From Sinotaia quadrata (taxonomy: Eukaryota; Mollusca; Gastropoda; Architaenioglossa; Viviparidae), in the NCBI GenBank assembly GCA_028829895.1, contig CM054178.1:89106058-89170057 (forward strand): 64,000 bases of DNA, written 5' to 3'. The notes under the pieces are model-generated. The model searched no databases and was not told where the DNA came from. It saw nothing but the letters and a program-made list of their open reading frames with translations. Below, piece by piece: positions 1 to 12,057 of this stretch (within the stretch, counting starts at the first letter, position 1; the number at the start of each line of letters is the position of its first letter). Position numbers and translations under genes: made by a program.

Positions 1-300
1 ATATTATTTTTGTATTTATCATTATCATCACTACTGTTGTCGTTATCGTTATCTTCTAGTCGTGTTCTCCTCATTTTTCTCCTCATCCTTTTCATCTTCA
101 TTTTTGTTAAACGTAGCAATATATCATCTTCATCGTCGTTTCTTGTTTCTATTCCTCCCAGTAATCTTTTTCATCTCATCTTTATATTCATCATCTTCGT
201 CTCGACATCATCATCATCATCAACAACAACAACAAAACTACAACATAATCCTCATTTTTCTTTCTCTTCCATTTTTTTCTATATAAGGGTATTACTGCAA
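1..300. repeat. Pyrimidine-rich low-complexity tract with TCA/CAA microsatellite
   Basis: The plus strand is mostly T and C, with short CAT/TCA and CAA runs near 206-236. Open frames here translate to Ser/Phe/Leu-rich low-complexity sequence and are not credible proteins. Confidence 0.7.
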
Positions 301-385
301 TGAAGGCTAGTTATTCACTTTAGATCACTTCTACAGGAAGATGAGCTTAAAAAGACAGAGCCGTTTGTTTTTCTGTTTGGATATT

Positions 386-585
386 ATTGCTTTTGTGTTA
401 GAGTTAGAGTAAACAACCAAGGTAATGAGTGTGTGTCAGAGTTAGAGTAAACAACTCAGGTAATGATTGTGTGTTAGAGTTAAACAACTCAGGTAATGAT
501 TGTGTGTCAGAGTTAGAGTAAACAACTCAGGTAATGATTGTGTGTCAGAGTTAGAGTAAACAACTCAGGTAATGATTGTGCTAAA
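386..585 (+). repeat. 38-bp tandem repeat grown from an LTR segment
   Basis: About five copies of a 38-bp unit containing AGAGTTAGAGTAAACAACTC; one copy has lost 5 bp. The same segment occurs once in each full LTR copy (for example near 770-800 and 21580-21610), so the array is a local expansion of LTR sequence and not an independent satellite. Confidence 0.85.
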
Positions 586-662
586 ACGTGGCTATGGTAA
601 TCTAAACCAGTCTTACACAGATGAGAATAAGCCATTAAAATTTTTCGAACGTGGTTTCATGG
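586..662 (+). mobile_element. Partial LTR fragment (copy A0) abutting copy A
   Basis: The stretch following the 38-bp array matches the LTR near 815-855, then jumps to a piece like 6158-6180 of copy B (CGAACGTGGTTTCA). It is an internally deleted LTR remnant lying directly against the start of copy A. Confidence 0.6.
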
Positions 663-1252
663 TTTGGTGGAGTAAATTTGCTTATCTATATGTCTAACCT
701 TAATTGTTATATAAATTGTTAAATGTCAAAGAAACCCGACCTTGGCACTGATTGTGCAGATATTTCTAATTGTCAAAGTTTGAAGTAAACAACTCAGGGA
801 AAGAAAGAACTAGACCTGCTTATGTAATCTAAACCGATTTTAGGTGGATGAGATGTTTTTATTATCCAATGGTTAAGATTTACAATAACGAGACCAGCCA
901 ATGAGCTGAGATCAAACGTTTACTGCTGTTAAGAATTCTATTGTCTAATCGCTTTGAATTTGGAGTGGCAAGAAATCCGGTCATGAAAGGCGGCTGTTAG
1001 CTTAATGGTAAGTTAACTGTCTGATTGAGGGAGAATGGACTTAGAAATATTGCTTGCATTTTGCTATTGATATGTTATACATATGTTTCACATAGAGATG
1101 TGTTATGTGAAAAGTCTATTACTTCTACAAATGTGAATCGTGATGCTTGTTTGTTACACTTATGACATTGTTCCTTATGAACATGTTCATAAACTATTAT
1201 GTTGTATTTATTATGCTGCATGCATGTATAGGTCTAATAAATACTGTTGCTG

Positions 1253-1265
1253 GAAACTGTAAGTT
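1253..1265 (+). repeat. Target-site duplication, left copy
   Basis: GAAACTGTAAGTT here is repeated exactly at 2033-2045, directly flanking the LINE fragment. Copy B keeps the uninterrupted site near 5714-5726 (GAAACTGTACGTT). Confidence 0.9.
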
Positions 1266-2032
1266 TCCAATCAAAAATCAAACTTCTACACAGAAGAATG
1301 ACCCCCACTCCACTTCAACACCAATTACCCAACATAAACCACAACAGAGCAATCTATAGACTAATATACAACTCCACAAGACTTACACACAAACCAAATC
1401 CTGAACCAAAATCATGCACCCACTGTAGAACAGACAAAACAATTTAACACCTTTTTGCTACAATGTAACAATTACATAGAAGAAAGGGAAATCATCAGGG
1501 AATAACAAACTTACTACAACTACCATTCATCACCCATCCACTACTATACCCCCAAAACATCACCAAAATCACATACACCAAACACTCATCTCATACCTAA
1601 TCCAAACACACTTCACCTACTATAATTAAACATACATTTCTAAAACGAAATTACCGCAACATCAAAAAGATAGAACACTCACAATCACAGCTAAAACCAA
1701 TTAACAGAAACACTACTTTAACAAAGATAACAAAATCAAAAGCTCACAATACAAACAGATCATACTCTTAAAGCAAACCCATCCCACCAACCACCACCAC
1801 CCCACTTGTTTATAGTATCAACAGGAAAAAAACCGACAACAGTTGCTACAAATCGAATTCACAGAAAAGCACCAAGTAAGAGCAGCAGAGCACCCGCCAA
1901 AATACCCTCTACGACTTAAAGAGAAAAGAGGAATGCTCCACAGGAATCCCTCAAAAAACCGAGAACATCGTGAAGATGAAAAGCTTTAACGCAATTCCTG
2001 TGGAGCAAAAGAAGTAAACGGAACAACAAACA
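1266..2032 (+). mobile_element. Non-LTR retrotransposon (LINE) 3' fragment inserted into LTR copy A
   Basis: A 767-bp block rich in A and C on the plus strand interrupts LTR copy A. Near 1400-1480 it encodes, with a stop and a one-base frame change, Cys-x2-Cys (CTHC), then His-Leu, then Gln-Cys followed by Tyr and charged residues. This is the CCHC pattern at the C-terminus of ORF2 of many LINEs, and upstream residues (RAIYRLIYNSTRLTH) fit the region before it. The rest is decayed ORF end plus 3' UTR. There is no long poly(A); the tail is only A-rich. Reverse transcriptase and endonuclease are absent, as expected of a 5'-truncated copy. The clade (I, Jockey or other) cannot be told from this. 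Confidence 0.75.
1934..2007 (+). repeat. Perfect 14-bp inverted repeat in the LINE 3' region
   Basis: TGCTCCACAGGAAT (1934-1947) and ATTCCTGTGGAGCA (1994-2007) are exact reverse complements separated by 46 bases. It would form a stem-loop in the RNA about 25 bases before the 3' end of the insert, a plausible recognition structure for the element's reverse transcriptase. Confidence 0.8.
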
Positions 2033-2045
2033 GAAACTGTAAGTT
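2033..2045 (+). repeat. Target-site duplication, right copy
   Basis: Exact second copy of the 13-bp GAAACTGTAAGTT. A length of 13 bp is typical of target-primed reverse transcription. Confidence 0.9.
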
Positions 2046-2968
2046 GAAACATGAATGTAAGAAAGAATGGAGTTAGGGATGATAAACTGGAAAACTTAGC
2101 GTTTGTTCCTTGATTATATGTTACAGGGAATATGCATTGTTTCTTGTTTCCCAGGTTACTGATTTATAAACGTCTACGAATGTGGCAGAAGCAATAATGT
2201 AAGGATACACTGCATTCTGTTGAGGTATGAAGACAAGGTACGCTGACTAAATCATGGAATTTCTGGTACAAGGAAGTTACCTGAAATTGCTACATAGTTG
2301 TTCTGCTTGAGGGAGCGAATATCTTTGAGAGAATAACGGCTCGTCCGTGTTCTACAATGTTCAAGAGAAACATGTGAAACGGACAATTCCCTTGGGACAA
2401 TAAGCTTGAGACTTTCTTATGAAAGCGCCGTGAAGTCAATTGAAAGACTAATGCGGCATCGCCTAGACAAGGTTACGTACAAACTATTAACACTGGTATC
2501 AAATGTGGAAAAATGTATGCAAAATAATCTTTTCATTGAATTTTTAATAAATGTATTGTTAAATTATTGACCTTCTTACACATATTGATAACCATATGTT
2601 GGAGAGATAGTGGGTGGATGGGGCTCGCTAGATATAGATTAAAGATGGATTTATCTTCTCCTTTGGTAAGAAGTTCTCCGCCTACAGGAATATTGTGACA
2701 GTAAGTATTTGTCCTTAATGTTGTGGAAAAGAGAAACGTTTACAGAGCCTGCATATCCAGCAAGTGTGATAGACAAGTGGTGTCTTCTGAAGAATTATTT
2801 AGAAACATAAATTAAGATTTTCATCACTTGTAATTAGTTATGGATGACTATTAATAATAATCATAACCAATATCTAGACTGGCGTTGTATCACAGACTAG
2901 ATGAAAGAATATGAATATTGAACATTGACTATTCAAAAAGTGTAATACCTAAACTGCCTGAATAAAAT

Positions 2969-3235
2969 GGTGTCAATAATGAACACTGACTAGATCGAAG
3001 GTGTCAATAATAAACACTGAATGGATAAATGGGTGTCAATTATGAACGCTGACTGGATCAAATTGTCAATATTAAACACTGAGTGAATCAAAGGATGTCA
3101 ACATTGGATCAATAGGGCGTCAATAATGAACACTGACTTCATAAATGGGTGTCAATACTGAACACTGATTGGATAAAAGGTGAACATTGAATTAAAGGGT
3201 GTCAATAATGAACACTGAATGAATGAAAACGGTTG
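2969..3235 (+). repeat. 31-32 bp degenerate minisatellite
   Basis: About eight copies built on GTGTCAATAATGAACACTGA, with losses inside several units. It starts about 75 bp after the end of LTR copy A. Confidence 0.8.
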
Positions 3236-3286
3236 GATATTGAACACCTGCCGGATTACAGTTTGTGAATTTTGAAATCAGACTGC

Positions 3287-3476
3287 ATAGGGTCTGGATG
3301 CTAGTCCCTAGTTAGACCATAGGGTCTGAATGCTAGTCCATAACTGGACCATATGGTCTGGATGCTAGTCCCTAGCTGGACCATAGGTTCTGAATGCTAG
3401 TCCCTAGCTGTGCAATAGGGCCTGCTTGTCCATGGCTGCACCTTAGGGTCTGAATGCTAACCCTTGGCTGAACCCG
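3287..3476 (+). repeat. 32-bp minisatellite
   Basis: About six copies of a unit containing GGTCTGAATGCTAGTCCCTA; the last two are shortened or diverged. Confidence 0.85.
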
Positions 3477-3820
3477 GAATAAATTATTGGAATCTTTGCT
3501 GGTTTTCACGATGCGGTAAACACAAGCAGTATTAACAGCTCATTAAAAATAAGGTGATAACCCCATAGAATGATTTTGGATTAACGGTATACTTTACAGT
3601 CTCATTACTTTTCTTAGATACCTTTTCGAAGCAAATGCATTGATTTTTTAAATAAACTTTTGGCAGCTTGTGAATCATTCACAACGACAAAGAATATATA
3701 TTCAGACAATAATATATGTAATGCGACACACACACAGTTCAATAAAATGGAGCAAACAGACGGACTTCATCGACTATAATGCACACTGACAAAATAGTAT
3801 CTGCAAAACGACGAGACAAA
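3477..3820. other. No feature seen
   Basis: AT-rich sequence without a recognisable gene, repeat family or RNA. Confidence 0.6.
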
Positions 3821-3823
3821 AAC

Positions 3824-4243
3824 ATGATTATCTGTCACAAAGAACGCAACGTGACTATCTATCACAAAGAACGCAACGTGACTATCTATCACAAAGAACG
3901 CAACGTGACTATCTATCACAAAGAACACAACGTGACTATCGAACACAGCGTGACTATCTGTCACAAAGAACTCAACATGACTAATCCGTCATAAAGAACT
4001 CAACATGACTAATCCGTCACAAAGAACTCAACATGACTAATCCGTCATAAAGAACTCAACATGACTAATACGTCATAAAGAACTCAACATGACTAATACG
4101 TCCCAAAGAACTCAACATGACTAATACGTCATAAAGAACTCAACGTGACTAATCCGTCACAAAGAACTCAACATGACTATGTATTATAAAGAATACAACA
4201 TGAATATCTGTCATAAAGGATACAACATGACTATCTGTAAAGG
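3824..4243 (+). repeat. 27-28 bp minisatellite
   Basis: About sixteen copies of a unit containing CACAAAGAACGCAACGTGAC. The first five or so have period 27 and leave frames open on both strands; later copies change to a CATAAAGAACTCAACATGAC form with period 27-28. Confidence 0.9.
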
Positions 4244-4950
4244 AGGATCAAGATACCCAGACAATGTGGCCGGTCGATAACTTTGACATTGAAATAAAAT
4301 ATTCAAAATGACTGCTCTAAAAGTGAAAAAAAGGACCTAGACAAATACATAATAAAGCAAGCAGGAAACACGTTTTTGTAATAAACCACACAGACGGCAC
4401 GTCTCTCTCTGTTCAAGAACTGACACACCCACAGCATAAAGCAAATAGATTACCTGACAGTGTCAATTAACATTCAGCCTCTTGTTCATGTATATACTTA
4501 TTGTTTGCAAATTTAACAGCAACTTTCACTTCTAAAACATACTAAAGAAATACGAACCCGCCTTCAGCAAAACAAAACGGAGATGAATCAAGAAGACTGA
4601 AAATATAACATGAAGAAAACTATAAACAGTAAAACGGAACTGCAACGTTGTCCAGCTGCTGATGCTCTACCATCCTTCCAAAGACCTACCCCCATTTTTA
4701 ATTATTTTATTGTCTCGTTATTTTTCCCAGAGGCAAAGTTCTGAACCTATTACCAGCTCATTTTATCGATTTCATTAAATATCAGACCAATATGAACTAC
4801 TTTAGTATATCGTTGGTACATGAGTTTTACCGATATTTGATCGCTCTTTTGTGCTCGGTGGTATTCAGTTTTCATTCGCTACTCCTCGTAAATATTCTAT
4901 GGGTGGAAAATGTGTCAGCCGAGATCTAAAGCATCTAACCAGTGCATGAA
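4244..4950. other. No feature seen
   Basis: Seven hundred bases of complex AT-rich sequence, no supported gene or repeat. Confidence 0.6.
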
Positions 4951-5125
4951 TTTTTTATTACTACCGTCATATTCTCATAGGACATCCTGGGTCTGTCGGA
5001 TTTCTTTTTCTTTCCCTTTTTTGTTGAGGGATGGGGATTTTTTTTTATTACTATCTTCATATTCTCATAGGATATCTTGAGCCTGTTGGATTTCTTTTTG
5101 TTTTTTGTTTTGAGGGGTGGGGAGT
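4951..5125 (+). repeat. ~89-bp tandem duplication
   Basis: Two diverged copies, each with CATATTCTCATAGGA, a TTTCTTTTT tract and a GAGGG(A/G)TGGGGA end. Confidence 0.75.
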
Positions 5126-5152
5126 ATTTTCAGAATTGCCGATCACCCACTA

Positions 5153-6460
5153 TGTTGGACTAAATTTGCCTATCCCTATTTCTAAAAGTGTTATATAAAC
5201 TGTTAAATTGTCGAAGTGACCCGATCATGGGCACTCCTTCTGATGGTATTTTTGTATCAAAGTTGGAGTAAAGACTCGAGCTGAGAATATGCTAGTATCT
5301 GCTGATGTGATGAAAACCAGTTCCAACTGGATGGTTAGTTTTTATTATCCAATAGTTAAGATCTACGAGAATGAGATGAGCCATTGGGCTGATATCTAAA
5401 GTTTACGTACTGTACAGAATTTTATTGTCCGATCACTTGAATTTCGTGTGGCAAGAAATCTGGTCATGAAAGTTAACTGACTGATTGAGAGAGAACGGAC
5501 TTAGAAATATTTTATGCATTTTTGCTATTGATATGTTATACTTGCGTTTTATGTAGAGATGTATTATGTGAATAGAATATTATTTCTACATATTGTGAAC
5601 TATGATGCACATTCTAAACCCTTGACATTGTTTCTAGTGAAACCGCTCATAAAACTGATATGTTGTATTTATTATGCTATATGCGTGTGTCGGGCTAATG
5701 AATATTGTTGCAGGAAACTGTACGTTGTGACTTGAATGTAAGAAAGAATGGGGACAAAAAGGAATAAACAGGAAATTCAACTTTGTTCCATGATTATATT
5801 TTTACATAGATATAGCACCCTTTCCTTGTGTTATTTGAATCTCTTGGTTTACTGATTATAAACTGCTACAACTGTGTTAGATGCGGGATGTCTCTACTAC
5901 AGTGTGTATGTGTAGAATACACTGCACTCCATTGATGTATGGTGGCAAGGTATGCTGACTACAACGAGTAATTTCTGGTACAGGGAAGTTACTAGAAATT
6001 GCTACAATTGTTGTTCTGCTTGAAGGGGCTGGTACTGTAAAAAAAAAAAAGCGCTCAGGTTACACTCGAGAAAATAGCTGTGAATCATGTTTTCTACAAG
6101 GAAAGAAACACGTGTAATTGGCGTGCACAATATTTTGTGACAGTGTTACAAAAACTATTCGAACATGGTTTCAAGGAAACATTGATGCCAAGTACTTTTT
6201 TCATTGTCACATGATTGTTGACTTAATAAGTTTATTGTTAAATGTATTGACCTTCTTACATATATTGATAACACGTATGTTGGAGAAGAAAGTGGGTGGA
6301 TGGAAGCTCGCTAAATATAGTTTAAAGACGGATTTATCTTCTTTGTAAGACGTTTTCCATCTATGGAACTATTGTGTGACAGTAAAAGTTTGACTTTAAT
6401 GTTGTGGAAGAGAGAAAATGTTTACAGCGTTCACATATCTGCCAAGTGAGCGAGAAGAGT
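5153..6460 (+). mobile_element. LTR-family copy B (3' truncated)
   Basis: It aligns with copy A from its start through the TGTAAGAAAGAATGG segment to TCTGCCAAGTGAG near 6440, then the match stops about 150 bp short of the LTR end seen in copies A and C. It has the empty site of the LINE insertion carried by copy A. Copies A and B share a central block that differs from the block in copies C, D and E, so they form one subfamily. The small frames inside, such as 6118-6348, are non-coding LTR sequence. Confidence 0.75.
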
Positions 6461-6960
6461 GGAATTTGTATACCGTGTAACTGGTAAGGAATGAACATGT
6501 TCTTGTGGTAACACTCGCGGACGTGTATGCCACGCAACTGGTAAAAGAATGGACTTTGGATACAATGGAAATGATTTTTGCTTTGTATTCATTGGCTTAT
6601 TATTATTTTAATATTTTATTGTCATTTCTTAAGAGTTTCTTTAGAGGTACGTCATATACGTGGAATTTACAGAAACCCTGGCTTTGTGGTTCGGGGACTT
6701 ATTATTATTTCAGTATTTGACTGTGTAACGTTTCTAAGAGTTTCGAGAATGGTAAGTCTTATGCGTGGATTTTGTGGATCACTCTGCCTGTAAGTGAAAA
6801 GCCAGAACTTGTGTACCACACGACTGATAAGAGATAAAAGTAGGCTTTGGTTGCCACGCTTTGGGTAAATATGTCTGGAGTTAGTGTTCTTGGCTGGTCA
6901 TTAAAGACGTATTTGACTGTAAGTCATTTCTTAAGACTTTCTGAAGTATCCTGACCATAG
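6461..6960 (+). repeat. Degenerate ~100-bp repeat
   Basis: Three to four diverged copies: AAGAGTTTC follows TTATTATTATTT at 6631 and 6736, with a weaker copy near 6933, and a CAACTGGTAA-like element recurs near 6480, 6535 and 6820. Confidence 0.5.
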
Positions 6961-7535
6961 ACAAGTAAATGACATATATTGTAATGTTCATATAGAAGAC
7001 AGCTATTCCGTTTATCATTGTCAGTTTTCATCGTTCAGAATAAAACACACGATCGTTACGATAATGGTCGATGCTATTTTTTTTTAAATTAATAATTTCT
7101 CAATTATTTCACAGCAATTGAAAAAAATTACAGCAAGTGCATATTGACAGAGTTCAGGGGATTAAAGTGTTAAAAGTTCACAAGTGCAGATTTATAAAGT
7201 CACCGATCTTATTTATAACATCTCTCCTGTCCACCTTACCGTCTCACCATCTACAAAAATCTTCGCTCTCTACATTTTTTATTTTGTGTCGTTCAGTGTA
7301 TTTCGATAAATTATTAAACTTAGCGTTGTACACGTCTACACAAGGTTATTCGAATAAGCATCCTTACCCGTTCTTTGCAAGATATGTCGGTCATGGCCGT
7401 GTCAAGTCAGTGCTCAAGGGCGGCGACAAAGACTGTGAGGAAATGATGCTTTGACCTCCGAATGCGTTCCTCTAGCTGTGTGCATATTTCTAGTCTAACC
7501 TCTAAAGACGTTTCATTCATTCGTCATGTGTGATT
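6961..7535. other. No feature seen
   Basis: Includes a T9 run near 7076-7084. The 105-codon frame at 7137-7454 has no recognisable domain. Confidence 0.5.
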
Positions 7536-7558
7536 TTGTGTGTGAGTGTGTGTGTGTT

Positions 7559-7598
<40 letters not shown>

Positions 7599-7641
7599 AG
7601 TGAGTTTGTTGGATGAGTGTGGGTGAGTCTATGTGTAAGAG

Positions 7642-7692
<51 letters not shown>

Positions 7693-7830
7693 GTGAGTTT
7701 GTGTGGATGAGTGTGGGTGAGTCTATGTGTGAGAGAGTGTGAGTGGGTGAGTCTGTGTGTGTGAGTTTGTGTGTGAATCTCCCTGTGTGAGAGAATGTGT
7801 GAGTGTGTGTGACTCTTAGTGTGTATGTGT
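7536..7830 (+). repeat. (TG)n microsatellite region with larger internal duplications
   Basis: Nearly only G and T with A spacers; segments such as GGATGAGTGTGGGTGAGTCT occur twice, so the tract has also duplicated in longer blocks. Confidence 0.9.
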
Positions 7831-8265
7831 GTCTAGGTGAGAGCAGGAAAGATGATTAGGGAGTGAGAGTTTAAGATGGAGTAGAAGTTGACGACTCAGC
7901 TGTCCTAGCCTGTAAAACAAAAATCTAAGATGGTAATTGCTATGGCCCATTGTTCTACATCAGCAGAGCAATGAACTAACAGCTCATGCATACTTACAGG
8001 GTATAGTCTTAAATTTTTTACTTACAGATTGTCTTAAATGGTAAAAATAGTAACTTTATGATGACATTTTCTAAATGTTCTCAAAATCAGAGCTGTATTT
8101 CAAAAAAGTAATAATTAGCTTGAAAGTAAATCGACAGATGTATATAATTTATTCAGTTATCAGAGATCAGTAACTGGATAATTTCATTAAATTTATCTTT
8201 CCAAAGTTTACTCGCGATCACGTACCTGTTCACTTAGAATAGGAAACTGAAGCATAGAATTCATG
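7831..8265. other. No feature seen
   Basis: AT-rich, no supported feature. Confidence 0.6.
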
Positions 8266-8269
8266 ATCA

Positions 8270-8440
8270 GTGACTGAATGGAGTATAGTTCCAAGCACGC
8301 GCACACTGATTGACGTACATTTGCACGTAGTAATACGTACATACTGAATGGAGTATATTTATACACAGAAATATATACACTGGAGTATATTTGCAAATAG
8401 TAATACGTACACACTGAATGACGTATATTTGCACACAGTA
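8270..8440 (+). repeat. Degenerate tandem repeat
   Basis: Irregular copies of CACTGAATGGAGTATATTT and AGTAATACGTACA, leading directly into the tetranucleotide tract. Confidence 0.6.
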
Positions 8441-8444
8441 ATAG

Positions 8445-8468
8445 AGACAGACAAACAGACAGACAGAC

Positions 8469-8532
<64 letters not shown>

Positions 8533-8577
8533 GGATGGATGGATGGATGGATGGATAGATAGATAGATAGATAGATA
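8445..8577 (+). repeat. Compound GACA/GATA/GATG microsatellite
   Basis: Runs in the order GACA, GATA, GATG, GATA without interruption. Confidence 0.95.
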
Positions 8578-10074
8578 TTTTGATTGACTTATAAACTACA
8601 TATGGAACTTACAGATTTATTCTTATGCACTGACTGTCAGTACTGCCCACTTAACTAAAATAATAGCGATTTTGTATTGAGTTTCATTATGGAAAATCTT
8701 TTCAAAAACTATGAGATTAAGTTTGTGGGTTTTTATTTTTCTTCCAGATGAGACGTTGCCCTGTCGAAGTCGAAGCATTTGGGACTTGCTGTCCGGATAA
8801 TTACGGCTAAAATAAAAAGGATAAAAATATTTTTTTAAGATGTAAAGGAAAGAAAAATGAAATTTAAATGAACGAAAAAAATATTGAGCCTAAATGTGAG
8901 AACGCTGCAAAGTGTGAACACGACAGCTTGTCGATGAGAGCCGTATGAGAGGTGCTATCAAACGGAAATGCATACCAACTGTGCCTGACGTTAGTAGTCT
9001 CCCCTGACATCTGCTCCGCTCGATATTAACTTTGACAAAATTCCCATTCTTGAGACAATTTGTTGCGTGTGTTTTTTTTATTTTTTATTGGGAGCATTCT
9101 GGCGTGTGAGTTTAAGGAGTCTTGTTTTATTTGCTGCATTTTTTCCTCTCCTCAAATCGTAACCTATAATGTAATACTTTGCTCTAGTGAGTAATATACA
9201 TTTTATGTCTGTAATAATGTGTTGCTGACATGTCATGTGACATTAATTATGTTAAACCATATAACTGGGTAAAATTTTCTATTTGCATTTTAAAAGAAAT
9301 ATTGATAAATTAAAAAAAATAATAATATCTTGTTTTAAAATTACCTCTCCTATCATTCAGAGAACCATGCACACTATTGTAATGCCATTAATTATACTTC
9401 TTATTATTTATCAGTATATGTTTTGCTTATTATTCATTGAACATACAATTGATATCAGCAGTAGATATGATAAAGTTATAATATTAATTTAGTTATCAAC
9501 AGTATCTTTTAATATATATATATAAACATCTAAATATTTGCTTCAATACTGAAAGCTTAAGGGAATTTTTCATGTTACGCTTGTGAATGAAACTCGGAAA
9601 TATAAAAATCTAATATATTTTATTACTTATTTTAACCCTTTCAACACTATATATCTACATCATAATACATGTTTCTGTCGATAGTGAGACATTGTTCCTG
9701 ACGCATACTTTCAAATAATGTACGGTAAATAATTGAAAACTCCTTGACTGTGTGACAATTCTCCTAACACACACTCTCAAATAATACAATTAAAGAATTG
9801 AAAACTGTCGACTGTGGCTGGCATGTCATCAAAGCCGTATATAGTACACAGCTGAAGCAATGTTGACATGTTATTTAAAACTAAATGTTTTCTTATAACT
9901 TTAAAACGAACACGTGTGGATGCATGTTTCTGCAATTGAAAGAAAACATTTGTTTAATGCGTTGTTTGTTTCACAACTCTACTAAATAGCTCGTTTGATA
10001 TTTTAAATTTTATTTTGCAATTATTTATCCCTGAGAATCCCTTGCCTCGCTTCGCACTTAACACAGTTCCATAT
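8578..10074. other. No gene seen; small duplication inside
   Basis: About 1.5 kb of AT-rich sequence. A diverged ~66-bp duplication lies near 9675-9815 (CTCAAATAAT...AATTGAAAAC). A short AT run is near 9513-9526. Confidence 0.6.
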
Positions 10075-10079
10075 AAGCA

Positions 10080-10364
10080 TAATAGTTCACAATTTGTAGA
10101 AATAATAGTTTACTCACATAATAAATCTCTACATAAAACACAAGTATGACATATCAATGCATGAAGTATTTAAGTCCATTTTTTTCTCAATCAGTCAGTT
10201 AATTCACCATTATGCTAATTGAAACCTTTTATGACCAGGCGTCTAGCCACTCCAAACAGAAAATAGAAAGTGATTAGACAATAGAATTCTGTACAGCAGG
10301 TAAACCTTTGATCTAGCCCATTGTGTGGTCTTGGTCTAGGGATAGGCAAGTTTACTCTGCCACA
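10080..10364 (-). mobile_element. LTR-family copy F (fragment with internal deletion)
   Basis: Reverse-complement match to the LTR start (TGTGGCAGAGTAAACTTGCC from 10364) joined after about 35 bases to the segment matching copy A 895-1160. Roughly 220 bp of LTR are missing between the two parts. Confidence 0.75.
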
Positions 10365-11530
10365 TCCATTTGAGAAAAAAATAAACTACATCAATAAATT
10401 CTTCTTCCTCCACCACCATGATCACATAATTGCTTATGTAGCCCTCATCAACCCCTCCTCTAGTACTCTCATAAACCTACCTTTTTGAAAGACTGACCCT
10501 TATACTCTGGATGGAACACAACTGAATGCTCCAGACAACTCACTAAACTAAACAATTTAAGTGCCGCTCAGAAGCATGAATGAATGTACCAGAAACTCAC
10601 CTGTAAATCGTTAGTCAGTCGAATGCAGTTGACTATTAATGCAAAATATATTTTCTTTCATGGTGCTAACAAAGTATAATCATACTTTATCCTTGTCACC
10701 AGTTATCAACACAGCTTGAAATATAGATAGATATATGATAGATAAATAGATAGCCCTACCCACAGATCTAAGCAGACCAAGCATGCTTACAAACCAGCCT
10801 TATGTCAACCCACAGCATTATGTAGACAAATATGTGGTCTGCCTAAGTCTTGTACTATTTATTTGTATAAATACAACGTCATTTTGCCATTTTCTCTCTT
10901 TCTATTATCTTTATTGTAGTTACCTTTGACATATTTCATATTTCAATAGTTTTTCCTGTGAATTCAAGTGTGGTTTAGAAGGTTGTATATATACACTGAG
11001 GTCCACGTAATGCTGGTTTTTAAAGCATTATCTACCTAAAGCTGGAAGTAGGTTTATATATATATAAACGTTGCTCGAACACATAATTACGTTATCTAGA
11101 TGTTCTGATGTGTTGGTTCATAATTGCAGACAACCACTTTGCAGACAGTAGTATTGTTGTTTAGTCAATTAAGATTTATGTCACTGGTACAACAAACCAA
11201 GAAGTTGAAATTTGGACGAAGTTGTAGAACGCAATGTGAAATCAGAGCGAAATTTTGTTCAACGGGAATATCTTTTATGAAAATTGCAAAATACGTAGAG
11301 AATTTCATTTCCATGATTCAAGCACAAGAATTTCCTACAAAAGCTTAGGGGAAAATTATTCTAACAGTAGATCATTAGGACCTGGTAAAGAGTTTGTTGT
11401 GATGTGTGTGTCTTGGCAGAATCCATGGATTGGGGCCAGTTCGCCTACAGGAGACTGGTTGATTACTTAATTAGCATAATAAGAGTTATTAATAACCGTG
11501 AATCTTAATGAATATGTACTCTCTCCAGAA
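10365..11530. other. No gene seen
   Basis: Contains an 18-bp perfect palindrome of AT type, GTTTATATATATATAAAC at 11052-11069, and short GATA-like runs near 10722-10756. Overlapping frames at 11124-11470 show no known domain. Confidence 0.55.
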
Positions 11531-11532
11531 GT

Positions 11533-11735
11533 ATGCTGTCAAATACAGCACTAATCTGAGTTCTTTATAATGACGTATGTAATATCAAACACTAATCTGA
11601 GCTCTTTAATGACGTATGTAATATCAAACACTAATCTGAGATCTTTAATGACGTATGTAATATCAAACACTAAGCGGAGCTCTTTAATGACGTATGTAAT
11701 ATCAAACACTAAGCTGAGCTCTTTAATGACGTATG
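11533..11735 (+). repeat. 39-bp minisatellite
   Basis: Five copies of a unit with GACGTATGTAATATCAAACA and CTGAGCTCTTTAAT. The period is a multiple of three, so both strands stay open; these frames are not evidence of a protein. Confidence 0.9.
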
Positions 11736-11763
11736 AACAAATTGTATCAAGACAGCAACACAA

Positions 11764-12057
11764 GCTAAGCATACATCTACAGTCTTACTGTACGTGCTAG
11801 GCATACCTCTAAAGTCTTCCTGTACATGCTAGGCATACCTCAAAAGTCTTCCTGTACATGCTAGGCATACCTCAAAAGTCTTCCTGTACATGCTAGGCAT
11901 ACCTCTAAAGTCTTCCTGTACATGCTAGGCATACCTCAAAAGTCTTCCTGTACATGCTAGGCATACCTCTAAAGTCTTCCTGTACATGCTAGGCATACCT
12001 CAAAAGTCTTCCTGTACATGCTAGGCATACCTCAAAAGTCTTCCTGTACGTGCTAGG
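11764..12057 (+). repeat. 32-bp minisatellite
   Basis: About nine copies of TGCTAGGCATACCTCTAAAG followed by TCTTCCTGTACA, with two variants (CCTCTAAAG and CCTCAAAAG) interspersed. Confidence 0.95.

Larger units (their letters stand above)
663..2894 (+). mobile_element. Solo LTR-like copy A of the dispersed gypsy LTR family (interrupted)
   Basis: Without the 780-bp insertion it is about 1.45 kb, the most complete copy. It aligns along its length with copy B (5153-6460) and at both ends with copy C (21518-23117). The start resembles TGTGGCAGAGTAAA, seen cleanly in copies E and F, and the end is TATCACA, shared with copy C, so the termini have the TGTG...CACA form expected of LTRs. The reason for calling it an LTR is that two copies of the same family flank gypsy gag-pol remnants in direct orientation at 35.8-40.8 kb. 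A TATATAA-type box lies near the 5' end (about 706-716). I see no matching target duplication at the outer ends. Confidence 0.7.

Noticed and set aside
6118..6348. 76-codon frame in LTR copy B
   Set aside because: Lies in the LTR and is not preserved in copies A or C.
11052..11069. 18-bp AT palindrome as an origin or protein site
   Set aside because: Simple alternating AT palindromes are expected by chance in such AT-rich DNA.
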